Assembly (NCBI GenBank): GCA_949372635.1
Contig: CASIAB010000004.1
Span: 124,001-188,000 of the forward strand
Direction: 5' to 3'
DNA from: an uncultured Pseudomonadales bacterium
GTDB lineage: Bacteria > Pseudomonadota > Gammaproteobacteria > Pseudomonadales > Pseudohongiellaceae
DNA: 64,000 bases
Shown here piece by piece: positions 38,462 through 46,943 of the stretch. A program made the position numbers and the translations under genes. The notes below the pieces were generated by a model. That model was not told where the DNA came from. It made no database searches and worked only from the letters and a program-made list of their open reading frames with translations. The first letter of the stretch is position 1; each line of letters starts with the position of its first letter.

Positions 38462-39271
38462 TTAACAAGAGCTATCGATTCGCTTTCGCAGTGCCTGCAA
38501 ATGTTGCCATACATCTCTCTTTAGGGTGGATACCGCCAGCATAGAGGCTAAACTATGCGTTACCGTAATAAAGTAGCCTTTGCTGCTCTCAAAATCTCGC
38601 GCGTTCTTGTTCGCAGCAAACTGTAGTAGAACATCTTCAACCTGCCCTGCGAATACCAATAGATTAGTGAAGCCATCCGTTTCTTTCCGCATCTGCAGAA
38701 ATCCTGAGATTGCTTTCGCCGCCTCTACCTGCGGTGTGTTCTTCATGGAATATCCACTGAGTAAGGGCCAGGAAAACTCTTCTGCCTTTGGCTTGGGCTC
38801 TAAGCCATCCTGTCCTAAAGCCCTTAGAATCGCTTGCATCAGCGTTAGCGATTCTTCGCTGAGTTGCACGGAGCCTTGCGCGGGCACCTCGTCGAGTACC
38901 GCCAGTCTTTCATTAACGCGGTAGTAGCGTAGCGTAAAACTTAGGCTGCTCTCTTGATCCAACGCCAAATCAGATTCATTCTCACTGCCCAACACCTTAC
39001 CCGATTGTCGGATTGGCGTTACCGCCGCCTTGCGAGAGGCTGGCAGGCGCGAGCGCAGTTCTTCTATAGCATCAAGCCCACTGGCTTCCCTCTCGCTCTT
39101 CAATGATATCTCGGTCTTCCCTTGAATTGACACATTATGCTCAGGCAGGGCGATGCTTAACGCTGGAATATCGTAGTCAGGCGAAGGTTTCGCGCCTGGC
39201 AACTGTTGCCGAGGGAAATAGGTCTGAATATTCATGGCCTCTAAATAGGCCTGTCTTTTTCGTTCATTCAT
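38462..39271 (-). CDS. holD: DNA polymerase III psi subunit-like protein (pseudomonad type)
   Basis: 269 residues from the ATG at 39271. The N-terminus MNERKRQAYLEAMNIQTYFP matches the conserved psi start (helix then GI-x-x-W/Y-P/R) that binds the gamma/tau complex in E. coli. The C-terminus (LKRDVWQHLQALRKRI) resembles the end of E. coli psi. Pseudomonad psi is likewise far longer than the 137-residue E. coli protein and is encoded next to rimI. The middle (about 80-150) is low in conservation. The role would be linking the clamp loader to chi and SSB. Identification rests on position and the N-terminal motif. Confidence 0.7.
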   Translation of the reverse strand: MNERKRQAYLEAMNIQTYFPRQQLPGAKPSPDYDIPALSIALPEHNVSIQGKTEISLKSEREASGLDAIEELRSRLPASRKAAVTPIRQSGKVLGSENESDLALDQESSLSFTLRYYRVNERLAVLDEVPAQGSVQLSEESLTLMQAILRALGQDGLEPKPKAEEFSWPLLSGYSMKNTPQVEAAKAISGFLQMRKETDGFTNLLVFAGQVEDVLLQFAANKNARDFESSKGYFITVTHSLASMLAVSTLKRDVWQHLQALRKRIDSSC

Positions 39272-39437
39272 CGAGGAGCGCACTGGAAAAAATCCTAAAG
39301 CTAAATATACGCGTTTGCACCGGCCACAACAATACAATCGCCAATACCTCTAGAGGCAATCACATGAATACATCCAACAATTGAAGTAAAAACCTATTCG
39401 TGATTGAATCCGCGTTCGTTGTATTCGAGGCAACTCC

Positions 39438-40421
39438 ATGAAAGCGATAGTTTGTAAGACCTATGGTCCCCCTGAAAATCTTGCCCTAGAAGAGATCGAT
39501 GATCCAGTCGCCACAGAGAATGAGGCGGTCGTTCAGATTTACTCTGCATCACTGAATTTTCCAGACGGATTGCAAATTCAAGGTAAATACCAATTCCAAC
39601 CCCCGATGCCATTCACACCTGGCTCAGAAGTTGGCGGAATAATCACCTCTGTTGGTGCGGGCATTCAAGGCTTCATTGTAGGCGATAGAGTCATGGCCAC
39701 CCCCGGTATCGGCGGATTAGCTGAACAGGTCGCCGTCAAGACCGATGGCCTGCGCAAGATTCCAGATAGCATGGATTTCAAGACAGCTGCCGGCTTCGCG
39801 ATGATTTACACAACATCTTATTACGCCCTGAAGCAACGCGCACATTTGCAAGCTGGCGAAACACTTCTCGTTCTCGGTGCCAGTGGCGGTGTCGGCCTAG
39901 CCGCAGTTGAGCTAGGCAAGCTCATGGGCGCTAGGGTGATCGCTGCAGCAAGCTCCGACGAGAAACTTGATTTTGTCAATCGACTAAACCCTGATGCATT
40001 GCTCAACTATGGCGATGGTGAACTCAAGGAGCGAGTAAAAGAGCTTACCGGCGGCACGGGTGCCGATGTAATCTACGATCCAGTAGGCGGCGACCTCTTC
40101 GATCAAAGCTGCCGCTGCATAAATTGGAATGGACGGCTTCTAGTCGTGGGATTCGCCAGCGGGCGCATTCCTGAGTACAAGGCGAATCTCGCCCTACTCA
40201 AAGGATCATCGATGGTAGGAGTATTTCTCGGGCGCTTCCGAAAAGAAGAACCTGCAGAATACGAGAACAACTTCGCCGAGTTACTAGATATGTACGACGC
40301 AGGAAAATTAAAACCTATCGTCACCGAATCTTTCGCAATGACTGATTTTGTAGATGCATTCAATGTGTTCACTGAACGCAAAGTCATGGGCAAAGTGACG
40401 CTGGAGATAAACAAAGAGTGA
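39438..40421 (+). CDS. Zinc-independent quinone oxidoreductase (MDR family)
   Basis: 327 residues. Medium-chain dehydrogenase/reductase without the structural and catalytic zinc Cys set, as in NADPH:quinone reductases. The N-terminus MKAIVCKTYGPPENLALEEI is typical; LNFPDGLQIQGKY near 40 and PGSEVGGII near 62 form the active-site region; GASGGVGLAAVELGK near 149-163 binds NADPH. It likely reduces quinones or enoyl-type substrates. The 3' end overlaps the acyl-CoA ligase start (GTGA), so the two form an operon. That pairing may mean an acyl-CoA-related substrate. Confidence 0.9.
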   Translation: MKAIVCKTYGPPENLALEEIDDPVATENEAVVQIYSASLNFPDGLQIQGKYQFQPPMPFTPGSEVGGIITSVGAGIQGFIVGDRVMATPGIGGLAEQVAVKTDGLRKIPDSMDFKTAAGFAMIYTTSYYALKQRAHLQAGETLLVLGASGGVGLAAVELGKLMGARVIAAASSDEKLDFVNRLNPDALLNYGDGELKERVKELTGGTGADVIYDPVGGDLFDQSCRCINWNGRLLVVGFASGRIPEYKANLALLKGSSMVGVFLGRFRKEEPAEYENNFAELLDMYDAGKLKPIVTESFAMTDFVDAFNVFTERKVMGKVTLEINKE

Positions 40422-42169
40422 CAATTCAAGCCAACACACTGTCCGACCAAGAAATAAGCAACGACCTAGATCAGCTGAAATCCATTGCCACCACACACAT
40501 GGGTCCCGGCGCCGCACTTGAAACCGAAACCGTCACCATCGGTGGTCAAGAATTAACTGTTTTCGCCCACGCTCCAAAAAACCTCGGAGAGCTCTATAAG
40601 CTGGGATTAGAATTTGGCGATCAGACCTTTTTGGTATATCAGCAAGAGCGCTTTAGCTTTGCCGAGAGTTTGGACCTAGCACTGCGCATGGCCCGAATGC
40701 TCAAAGAGGAATACGGGATTGAGCGCGGTGATCGTGTGGCTATCTGTGCGCGCAATTCTCCTGAGTGGTGTATGGCGTATATGGCGATCACGCTGGTAGG
40801 CGCAGTTGCGGTGCCCATGAACTCCTGGTGGAAAAGCCCTGAATTAAAATACGGCCTTAGAGATAGCGACAGCAAACTAATCTTTCTTGATCCCGCACGG
40901 TTGGGCTTAGTAAAGCCATTTCTAGATAACCTCGATGTTCAAATCGTGATGATCAAGCCTGAGGTCGAATCTGCATTCCCCGAATTTTATGAGCTGGCCC
41001 GATCCGTAGAGCCGCTATATCAACACGAGCTGGATGAGATAGAGGTATTCCCTGAAGATAACGCTTCAATCATGTATACCTCAGGCTCTACAGGCATGCC
41101 CAAGGGCGTGCTTTCTACGCATCGAAACATAATCAATGCCCTCTATACATGGAGGTTCGTCAAAGAGATCACGGAGATCCTCAGGCCTGAGTTAGTAGAA
41201 GAGGACCCTGAATTTCCACCAGCCCTTCTCGCTAATGTGCCGCTATTCCATGTAACCGGAAGCCACGCACAATTCTTAGCCAGCTTCATCTATTCACGCA
41301 AGTTTGTGATGATGTACAAATGGGATGCCGAGGCTGCACTGAAAATAATAGAACAAGAGAGAATTTCAGTATTTCACGGTGTGCCAACGATGGCCTGGGA
41401 AATAATGCAATCGCCAAACTTCGAAACGACAGACCTAAGTAGTTTACGTGGGGTACAAAGTGGTGGCGCTCCTCGTCCGCCAGAGCACCTCAATATGATT
41501 ATGCAAAAATTTCCCGATTCTGCTATTCCCGGTCTTGGTTATGGCCTCACCGAGACAAACGCAATCGGCGCAATAATATCTGGAAAATTCTACGCGAGCA
41601 GACCGAATAGCACAGGACGACCTACGCCGCCAGTGACAAGTGTAAAGATCGTCGATGACGAAGGTAACACTCTCGAAGATGGAGGAGTTGGCGAGATTTG
41701 CATCAAGGGTGCAACGGTCATGAAGGGATACTGGAATAACCCTGAGGCCACTGCAGAAGTAATTAAGGACGGGTGGTTTTACAGCGGCGATATCGGCATG
41801 TTGGATGAATTGGGCTTTCTCATCATCCTAGATCGCGCCAAAGATATTGTGATTCGTGGCGGCGAGAACATTGGCTGCGCCGAAGTGGAATATGCGATCA
41901 GCGAACATCCTGAGGTTAGTGAGGTTTCGGTCTACGGCATACCCGAAGAACGTCTCGGCGAGATGCTCTGCTGCTCAATCATGCTGCAGGCAGGCAGCGT
42001 ACTTAACTCTGAGCAATTGACTAGCTTTCTAAGCTCACGAATAGCCAGCTTTAAGATTCCAGAGCGAGCCTTTTTCCAGTACGAGCAGCTACCGCGTATA
42101 GCGACTGGCAAGATAGCCAAAAAAGAGCTCCGCAAGAAAACCCTGGAATTCCTCGGTGTCGATGCCTGA
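40418..42169 (+). CDS. AMP-dependent acyl-CoA synthetase/ligase
   Basis: 583 residues starting at a GTG that overlaps the TGA of the quinone reductase gene. ANL-superfamily motifs: the P-loop YTSGSTGMPKGV near 222-233, LGYGLTETNA near 370, YSGDIGMLDELGFLIILDRA near 450-470 and the adenylation Lys in RIATGKIAKKEL near 565. It activates a carboxylic acid as acyl-AMP and transfers it to CoA. The N-terminal extension (about 1-60) is longer than usual. Chain length of the substrate cannot be read. Confidence 0.92.
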   Translation: MTIQANTLSDQEISNDLDQLKSIATTHMGPGAALETETVTIGGQELTVFAHAPKNLGELYKLGLEFGDQTFLVYQQERFSFAESLDLALRMARMLKEEYGIERGDRVAICARNSPEWCMAYMAITLVGAVAVPMNSWWKSPELKYGLRDSDSKLIFLDPARLGLVKPFLDNLDVQIVMIKPEVESAFPEFYELARSVEPLYQHELDEIEVFPEDNASIMYTSGSTGMPKGVLSTHRNIINALYTWRFVKEITEILRPELVEEDPEFPPALLANVPLFHVTGSHAQFLASFIYSRKFVMMYKWDAEAALKIIEQERISVFHGVPTMAWEIMQSPNFETTDLSSLRGVQSGGAPRPPEHLNMIMQKFPDSAIPGLGYGLTETNAIGAIISGKFYASRPNSTGRPTPPVTSVKIVDDEGNTLEDGGVGEICIKGATVMKGYWNNPEATAEVIKDGWFYSGDIGMLDELGFLIILDRAKDIVIRGGENIGCAEVEYAISEHPEVSEVSVYGIPEERLGEMLCCSIMLQAGSVLNSEQLTSFLSSRIASFKIPERAFFQYEQLPRIATGKIAKKELRKKTLEFLGVDA

Positions 42170-42344
42170 TACATAGTTCTTTTGGAGACTATAGGCTTAT
42201 GATTTCAATAGCTTTTCTCATGATTATAAATTAGTAAAAAATTCTTTCTCTTTTTATTGAAGAATCAAGCTTGAACAAACGATAGTTTACTTAGGAGGCT
42301 TAGCTCCATGTGGATACCCGTTTATAGACAAAGTGAGAATCGCC

Positions 42345-42581
42345 ATGAAAGAACTCCAGTGGGATGATTCAATCGACGACTCGAAAGAGTTTTTTGATGC
42401 TGCTGTAATACTGCCTGCGGATGAGGCAAATGTGGTCGTCAGGGAATCGGCGAAAGCAGTTTCAACTAAGACACAATATACCGAACTGCGCAGACGCATC
42501 GAAGAACGCTTAGATGGCAAACGCATCGATCATGAGTTCGAATACGACGATTTGGATGGCCTGCTAGACAACATAAGCTAG
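42345..42581 (+). CDS. Small acidic protein, PA3496 family-like
   Basis: 78 residues from the ATG at 42345; a GTG at 42333 could extend it by four. The C-terminal helix ELRRRIEERLDGKRIDHEFE with an acidic end matches the small PA3496-type family of pseudomonads, sometimes labelled putative envelope integrity protein. No membrane segment is present. It stands alone with 160-base gaps on both sides. Confidence 0.65.
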   Translation: MKELQWDDSIDDSKEFFDAAVILPADEANVVVRESAKAVSTKTQYTELRRRIEERLDGKRIDHEFEYDDLDGLLDNIS

Positions 42582-42764
42582 GCTAGGCTGCTGTCCAAGA
42601 GCGTCTGCAGCCGGCTTTCTGGGCTCAAGGGCTACTGTTCTACTTCAACTAAATATCACGAAACTCGTTATATTTACTCGTAATGAAACTCCCCAAGAAA
42701 TCGCTACCCACTCACTATCATAATTAGTATGATTGTCCGCTTGTCTGATCAGAATTATTATAAA

Positions 42765-43523
42765 ATGACTTATTGTGTAGCAATATCAGTGGATGCGGGC
42801 ATGGTTTTTTGCTCCGATTCACTCACCAACGCCGGCATCGATCAGGTGTCTACCTACAGCAAAATGTTTCACTTCGGCGTCGACGGTGAACGACAAATCG
42901 TCATCCTCTGCGCCGGAAATTTAGCTACAAGCCAGGCCACTGTTGCCACGATCAAGTCTGATATCAAGAAAAATGCTGATGTAAATCTTCTAAGCATAGA
43001 GACTCTAGAAGAGGCTGCCGACTACATCGGAGATATTTCCAGAGAGCAGCAAGAAAAGCGCACAATCGAAGGCAAGAAATTTGAGGCCAGTTTTATTATT
43101 GGCGGCCAGATCGGCAGTGCCAAGCATGAGACCATCCTCATCTATCCAGAGGGGAATCACATCACCACTTCTAAGGATACGCCCTATCTTCAAATAGGCG
43201 AGAGCAAATACGGCAAGCCAATTCTGGACCGCATCCTGCAGCCCGACCTCGATCTCCATACCTGTGCCATGTGCGCACTCGTTTCCATGGACTCAACTCT
43301 GCGCAGCAATCTCAGCGTAGGGCCACCAATTGAGATGTTGGTCTATAAAACTGACTCTCTCACGGCAACGAACCTCCACCGTTTCGGGGATGACAGCGAA
43401 TTCCTTCGCGACCTCAAAAAATCTTGGGACCAACTTCTCAAAGATGCCTTCTTACGCATGCCACCCCTGACTTGGGCAGCTAATTGGGATAGATTAGGCC
43501 GTGCACGAAACGAAGCTTCCTAA
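42765..43523 (+). CDS. anbu: Anbu, bacterial proteasome homologue
   Basis: 252 residues from the ATG at 42765, chosen so that Thr follows Met (MTYCVAISVD) and becomes the N-terminal nucleophile. SDSLTNAG gives Asp17 (Thr1 numbering) and TYSKM gives Lys32, equivalent to the proteasome Asp/Lys pair. LCAGNLATSQAT near 47-58 is the Anbu strand. Anbu forms open helical or ring-like assemblies; its physiological substrate is unknown. The in-frame ATG at 42729 would block the nucleophile. Its 3' end overlaps the convergent metallopeptidase gene by 44 bases. The three usual partner genes follow on the other strand. Confidence 0.92.
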   Translation: MTYCVAISVDAGMVFCSDSLTNAGIDQVSTYSKMFHFGVDGERQIVILCAGNLATSQATVATIKSDIKKNADVNLLSIETLEEAADYIGDISREQQEKRTIEGKKFEASFIIGGQIGSAKHETILIYPEGNHITTSKDTPYLQIGESKYGKPILDRILQPDLDLHTCAMCALVSMDSTLRSNLSVGPPIEMLVYKTDSLTATNLHRFGDDSEFLRDLKKSWDQLLKDAFLRMPPLTWAANWDRLGRARNEAS

Positions 43524-44472
43524 GAGAAAGCCCAGAAAGAACGAAGGGGTAAGCGTCTTCCAGACCCATACTCCTGTTCAACGAATTCAGTAGCAGCGTC
43601 AACTCCCCCCACTTACGTAGGGTATTGTCTATATCGTCGAACTGCGCAGAACTCTGCCTCAATCGATATTGATTCGCTGTCTCCAGCGTATCAATCATGT
43701 GCAAGTAATGCGCCCAGACCTCGGCCCAGTCTTCCCAAGGATGCGACTGCGCATAATGACTGATCATATTCGGATCGTGAGGTGAGATAAGGTTGTTCTC
43801 ATAGTACTCACTCAGCGCCTTGCCATAATCCTGAGTGTAGTCCCCAAACAATTCCACAAACTGCCGTTTTATTTCGTCGCTAACTATCAACTTGAGAAAA
43901 TAGTAGTGTCCGCTTTCGTGACGAAAATGGCCTAAGAGAGTTCGATAAAGCTCTCGAGTATATTGGCGCGCTATCTCGCTTTTCACACGATCGGCTTCCG
44001 CTATATTTATAGTGATCATGCCATCGAGATGACCTGTATTTACATGTCGCTCCAAAACTTCTGGGTTTGTCCTTTGATCTTCCATGAACTTGAAAGCCAG
44101 CCCCATAGGATCTTTGCTCTTTCCAACCACGCGCAGATTTAAGCTAAGCAGAGAAAAGATAAGCCTGCGCTTGGCAGACTCCAGACTTTTCCACCAGGCA
44201 CGGCGATTCTGATCAAGCAAATTAGGAATAGTATGGTTTAGCTCACAGGAGAGGCAGTAATCTGCTTGCGGATCGTTCACTAACCAATTACATACGTCAT
44301 AGTCGATGGAATTCTTACAGCGGCGCAACTTAGATTTCGATGCAACTCCCTCTTCGGTTAGTCTGCGCATCTTCATCCCGTGTGGGTCGAAACCAACACG
44401 GTAATCACAACTAAGACATTTGGTATTCTCAAAAAAGAGCACCTGCCCACATTTACATTTAAAATTTTTCAT
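43480..44472 (-). CDS. Putative zinc-binding metallopeptidase (Anbu-locus type)
   Basis: 330 residues. An N-terminal zinc ribbon (KCKCGQVLFFENTKCLSC, residues 5-22) precedes a metallopeptidase domain with HESGH near 183-187 and SHPWEDWAEVWAHYLHM near 236-252, which likely supplies the other zinc ligand. This matches the Peptidase_Mx/zinc-ribbon family encoded beside Anbu. The ATG follows the alpha-E stop directly (TAGATG). The C-terminal 14 codons overlap the Anbu gene on the opposite strand. Confidence 0.88.
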   Translation of the reverse strand: MKNFKCKCGQVLFFENTKCLSCDYRVGFDPHGMKMRRLTEEGVASKSKLRRCKNSIDYDVCNWLVNDPQADYCLSCELNHTIPNLLDQNRRAWWKSLESAKRRLIFSLLSLNLRVVGKSKDPMGLAFKFMEDQRTNPEVLERHVNTGHLDGMITINIAEADRVKSEIARQYTRELYRTLLGHFRHESGHYYFLKLIVSDEIKRQFVELFGDYTQDYGKALSEYYENNLISPHDPNMISHYAQSHPWEDWAEVWAHYLHMIDTLETANQYRLRQSSAQFDDIDNTLRKWGELTLLLNSLNRSMGLEDAYPFVLSGLSLRKLRFVHGLIYPN

Positions 44473-45417
44473 CTATTTATGGGGAAGAAACCAGGTATCC
44501 GCAATGCTAGTATGTATCTTTGCAATCTCTACCTGCAAATCATCCAGATATTGAAACAAACCAGCATCGAGCAGCTTACCTATATTACCTCTTCCTATAA
44601 TTCGCAGAGTTTTATCAACTTGTTTAGCGGCCTTGGTATTATTTGGCAGGTGCTTTAGCACTTTAGTGATTGTGGTCAGTACATGTGTAGCCGCGCGAGG
44701 AAAATCATCATCTTGCAAAAGAAACCTAACGACGTCTTCACCATTCACACGATGTTTCACATGCTGACGGTACATTTGATAGGCAGTAAGTGAGCGCAAA
44801 ATATTCATCCACAATGTATTTTCATAGGACTCATTGGATTCTGCTGGATTTTCTCCTACACCAATTTTTGTGAGCAGGTTGCCTGAACCAACATCGATAA
44901 TCCGCGTTGCCATATCGGCGCGTTCGAGAGACCTGCCTAAACGCACAAAACTGTAGGCCGCTCCCCTACTCATGCTGCCAGCCATCAATCCTGATATCTC
45001 GTGACAGTTTGAGATGATTTCTTCGAGAAATTTATGCCTCGAGCCTCCCGAGATAGAATCTGCCGCATTGTCTTTCGCATAGTGGAACAAATCATTAATC
45101 TGTTCGAATGCTTCTAGTGGCATAATCTCTCTCGTGGTACGGGCATTCTCACGAGTATTCTCCAATGTATTCAAAAGCGAGCTAGCGCTATCAAGCAAAA
45201 GAAACCGCATTACATTGCGTTCATTAGCCTGTTTGTATTTCTCATCAAAGGCTCTATCAGTTCCGGTAATCTCAACTAGTGACCGCCAGCCTAATTTCGT
45301 GTCAGGAGGCAAGTCTAACAAAAGTGTCGAGAACACGCTGAGCAGCCGCGCGGTATTCTCGGCCCTTTCCAGATAACGTGCTTGCCAATAAATTCGTTCA
45401 GCTACTCGAGAAAGCAT
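44473..45417 (-). CDS. Alpha-E domain protein (DUF403)
   Basis: 314 residues, all-helical. The start MLSRVAERIYWQARYLERAE is the family signature, with RAENTARLL near 19 and SFVRLGRSLERADMATRIID near 155. Alpha-E proteins are always linked to the circularly permuted ATP-grasp enzyme upstream and often to Anbu; they are thought to form a peptide-ligase-like complex, but no product is known. It starts 4 bases after the ATP-grasp stop. Confidence 0.93.
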   Translation of the reverse strand: MLSRVAERIYWQARYLERAENTARLLSVFSTLLLDLPPDTKLGWRSLVEITGTDRAFDEKYKQANERNVMRFLLLDSASSLLNTLENTRENARTTREIMPLEAFEQINDLFHYAKDNAADSISGGSRHKFLEEIISNCHEISGLMAGSMSRGAAYSFVRLGRSLERADMATRIIDVGSGNLLTKIGVGENPAESNESYENTLWMNILRSLTAYQMYRQHVKHRVNGEDVVRFLLQDDDFPRAATHVLTTITKVLKHLPNNTKAAKQVDKTLRIIGRGNIGKLLDAGLFQYLDDLQVEIAKIHTSIADTWFLPHK

Positions 45418-45421
45418 GAGC

Positions 45422-46864
45422 TCATTTATCTCCCACTATCCAGGTGTCTTTGCTACCGCCACCCTGTGATGAATTTACTATGAACGAGCCTTTTGCCATA
45501 GCCACTCGCGTTAGGCCGCCAGCGGTAACATGCGTCTTGTCAGCCTGCAGTATGAAGGGACGCAGATCCACGTGTCGCGGTTCAACAACGCGCTCACCCA
45601 ATACAGGTACAGTGGAAAGTGATATCAAAGGCTGCGCCATGTAGTTTCTCGGGTCAGCTTTAATTCTTCGAGCAAATTCAGCCAACTCACGCTTACTTGC
45701 CTGCGGACCAATGAGCATTCCATAGCCTCCAGATTCGTTAGCAGGCTTTATAACTAGCTTGTCTAAATTCTGCAGTACGTGCTGGCGCTGCGCCTTATCG
45801 ACACACAGAAAACTCTCCACGTTGGGCAGAAGAGGTTCTTCCCCGAGATAGTATTTAATCATTGCAGGAACGTAGGTATAGATAATTTTGTCGTCGGCGA
45901 CGCCTGCACCTGGAGCATTTGCGAGAGCCACGTTACCTTTTTTCCAGGATTTGAAAAGGCCAGGAACTCCAAGGGCGGAATCTTTTCGAAATACTTTTGG
46001 ATCAAGAAACATATCATCTATTCTACGATAGACTACATCGACTTGAGAAAGACCATCGATCGTACGCATAAAGGCTTTGTCTTTTTCAACAACGAGGTCG
46101 CCACCTTCAACGAGTTCCGCTCCCATTCTCTGCGCGAGGAAGGAATGCTCGAAATAAGCTGAATTAAAGGCTCCAGGAGTCAGCACTACAATCTCTGGAT
46201 AGTCAGACGGCCGCGGCGAAATCGCAGCGAGTGTATCGAACAGCTGCGCCGGGTATTCGGTAATAGGAAGAATACGATGATTTTCGAATAATTCTGGGAA
46301 TACTCGCTTTGTAACACGCCTGTTCTCCAACATATAGGAAACTCCAGAAGGCACTCGAAGATTATCTTCTAAAACATAAAATTGACCGTCATCACCCTTT
46401 ATTAAATCACTTCCACATATGTGCGCCCACACGCCATACTTCGGATTTATCCCCATGCACTCCTTTCTAAAATTCGTTGAATCTAAAACGAGCTCTTTGG
46501 GAATTATTTTGTCTTTAAAAATTTTTTGATCGTTATAAGTATCATTAATAAAACAATTCAACGCGCGTAGGCGTTGTTGCAGACCAAGACTCGTTTGATC
46601 CCATTCCTTTTCCGCGATGATGCGTGGAATGATGTCGTACGGCCATTCGCGATCGATATTTCCGGCGTCACTGTAAACAGTAAAGGAGATCCCCATTGTC
46701 TTGATCGCAAGATCAGCGGCACGCTTCTTCTCTAGCAACTCGTCATGGGTGAGAGAGGCAAGATGGCTTGCCAGGCGGCGTGCTGGCTTACGGGCAAACC
46801 CTGGAGAGCTAATAATTTCGTCGAAGAATTTTCCCGAGTTGTAAGTCTTCCAGTTAACGCGCAT
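45422..46864 (-). CDS. Circularly permuted type 2 ATP-grasp protein
   Basis: 480 residues. It carries the DUF404/DUF407-type permuted ATP-grasp domain: GVWAHICGSDLIKGDDGQFY near 145-164, VLEDNLRVPSGVSYMLENR near 165-183, LVIKPANESGGYGMLIGPQ near 368-386 and the C-terminal SSQGGGSKDTW. The acidic and Lys residues for ATP binding are present. It likely forms an amide bond, perhaps in a peptide made or cut by the neighbouring enzymes. It is the first gene of the three-gene Anbu-partner operon. Confidence 0.93.
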   Translation of the reverse strand: MRVNWKTYNSGKFFDEIISSPGFARKPARRLASHLASLTHDELLEKKRAADLAIKTMGISFTVYSDAGNIDREWPYDIIPRIIAEKEWDQTSLGLQQRLRALNCFINDTYNDQKIFKDKIIPKELVLDSTNFRKECMGINPKYGVWAHICGSDLIKGDDGQFYVLEDNLRVPSGVSYMLENRRVTKRVFPELFENHRILPITEYPAQLFDTLAAISPRPSDYPEIVVLTPGAFNSAYFEHSFLAQRMGAELVEGGDLVVEKDKAFMRTIDGLSQVDVVYRRIDDMFLDPKVFRKDSALGVPGLFKSWKKGNVALANAPGAGVADDKIIYTYVPAMIKYYLGEEPLLPNVESFLCVDKAQRQHVLQNLDKLVIKPANESGGYGMLIGPQASKRELAEFARRIKADPRNYMAQPLISLSTVPVLGERVVEPRHVDLRPFILQADKTHVTAGGLTRVAMAKGSFIVNSSQGGGSKDTWIVGDK

Positions 46865-46943
46865 ATAAATTTCTCGAGGAAAATTGATCTGCTAAGTTAA
46901 AGCATTACGGGGTTACTGGCAATCTTGATGCCGTGCTCTTCGC

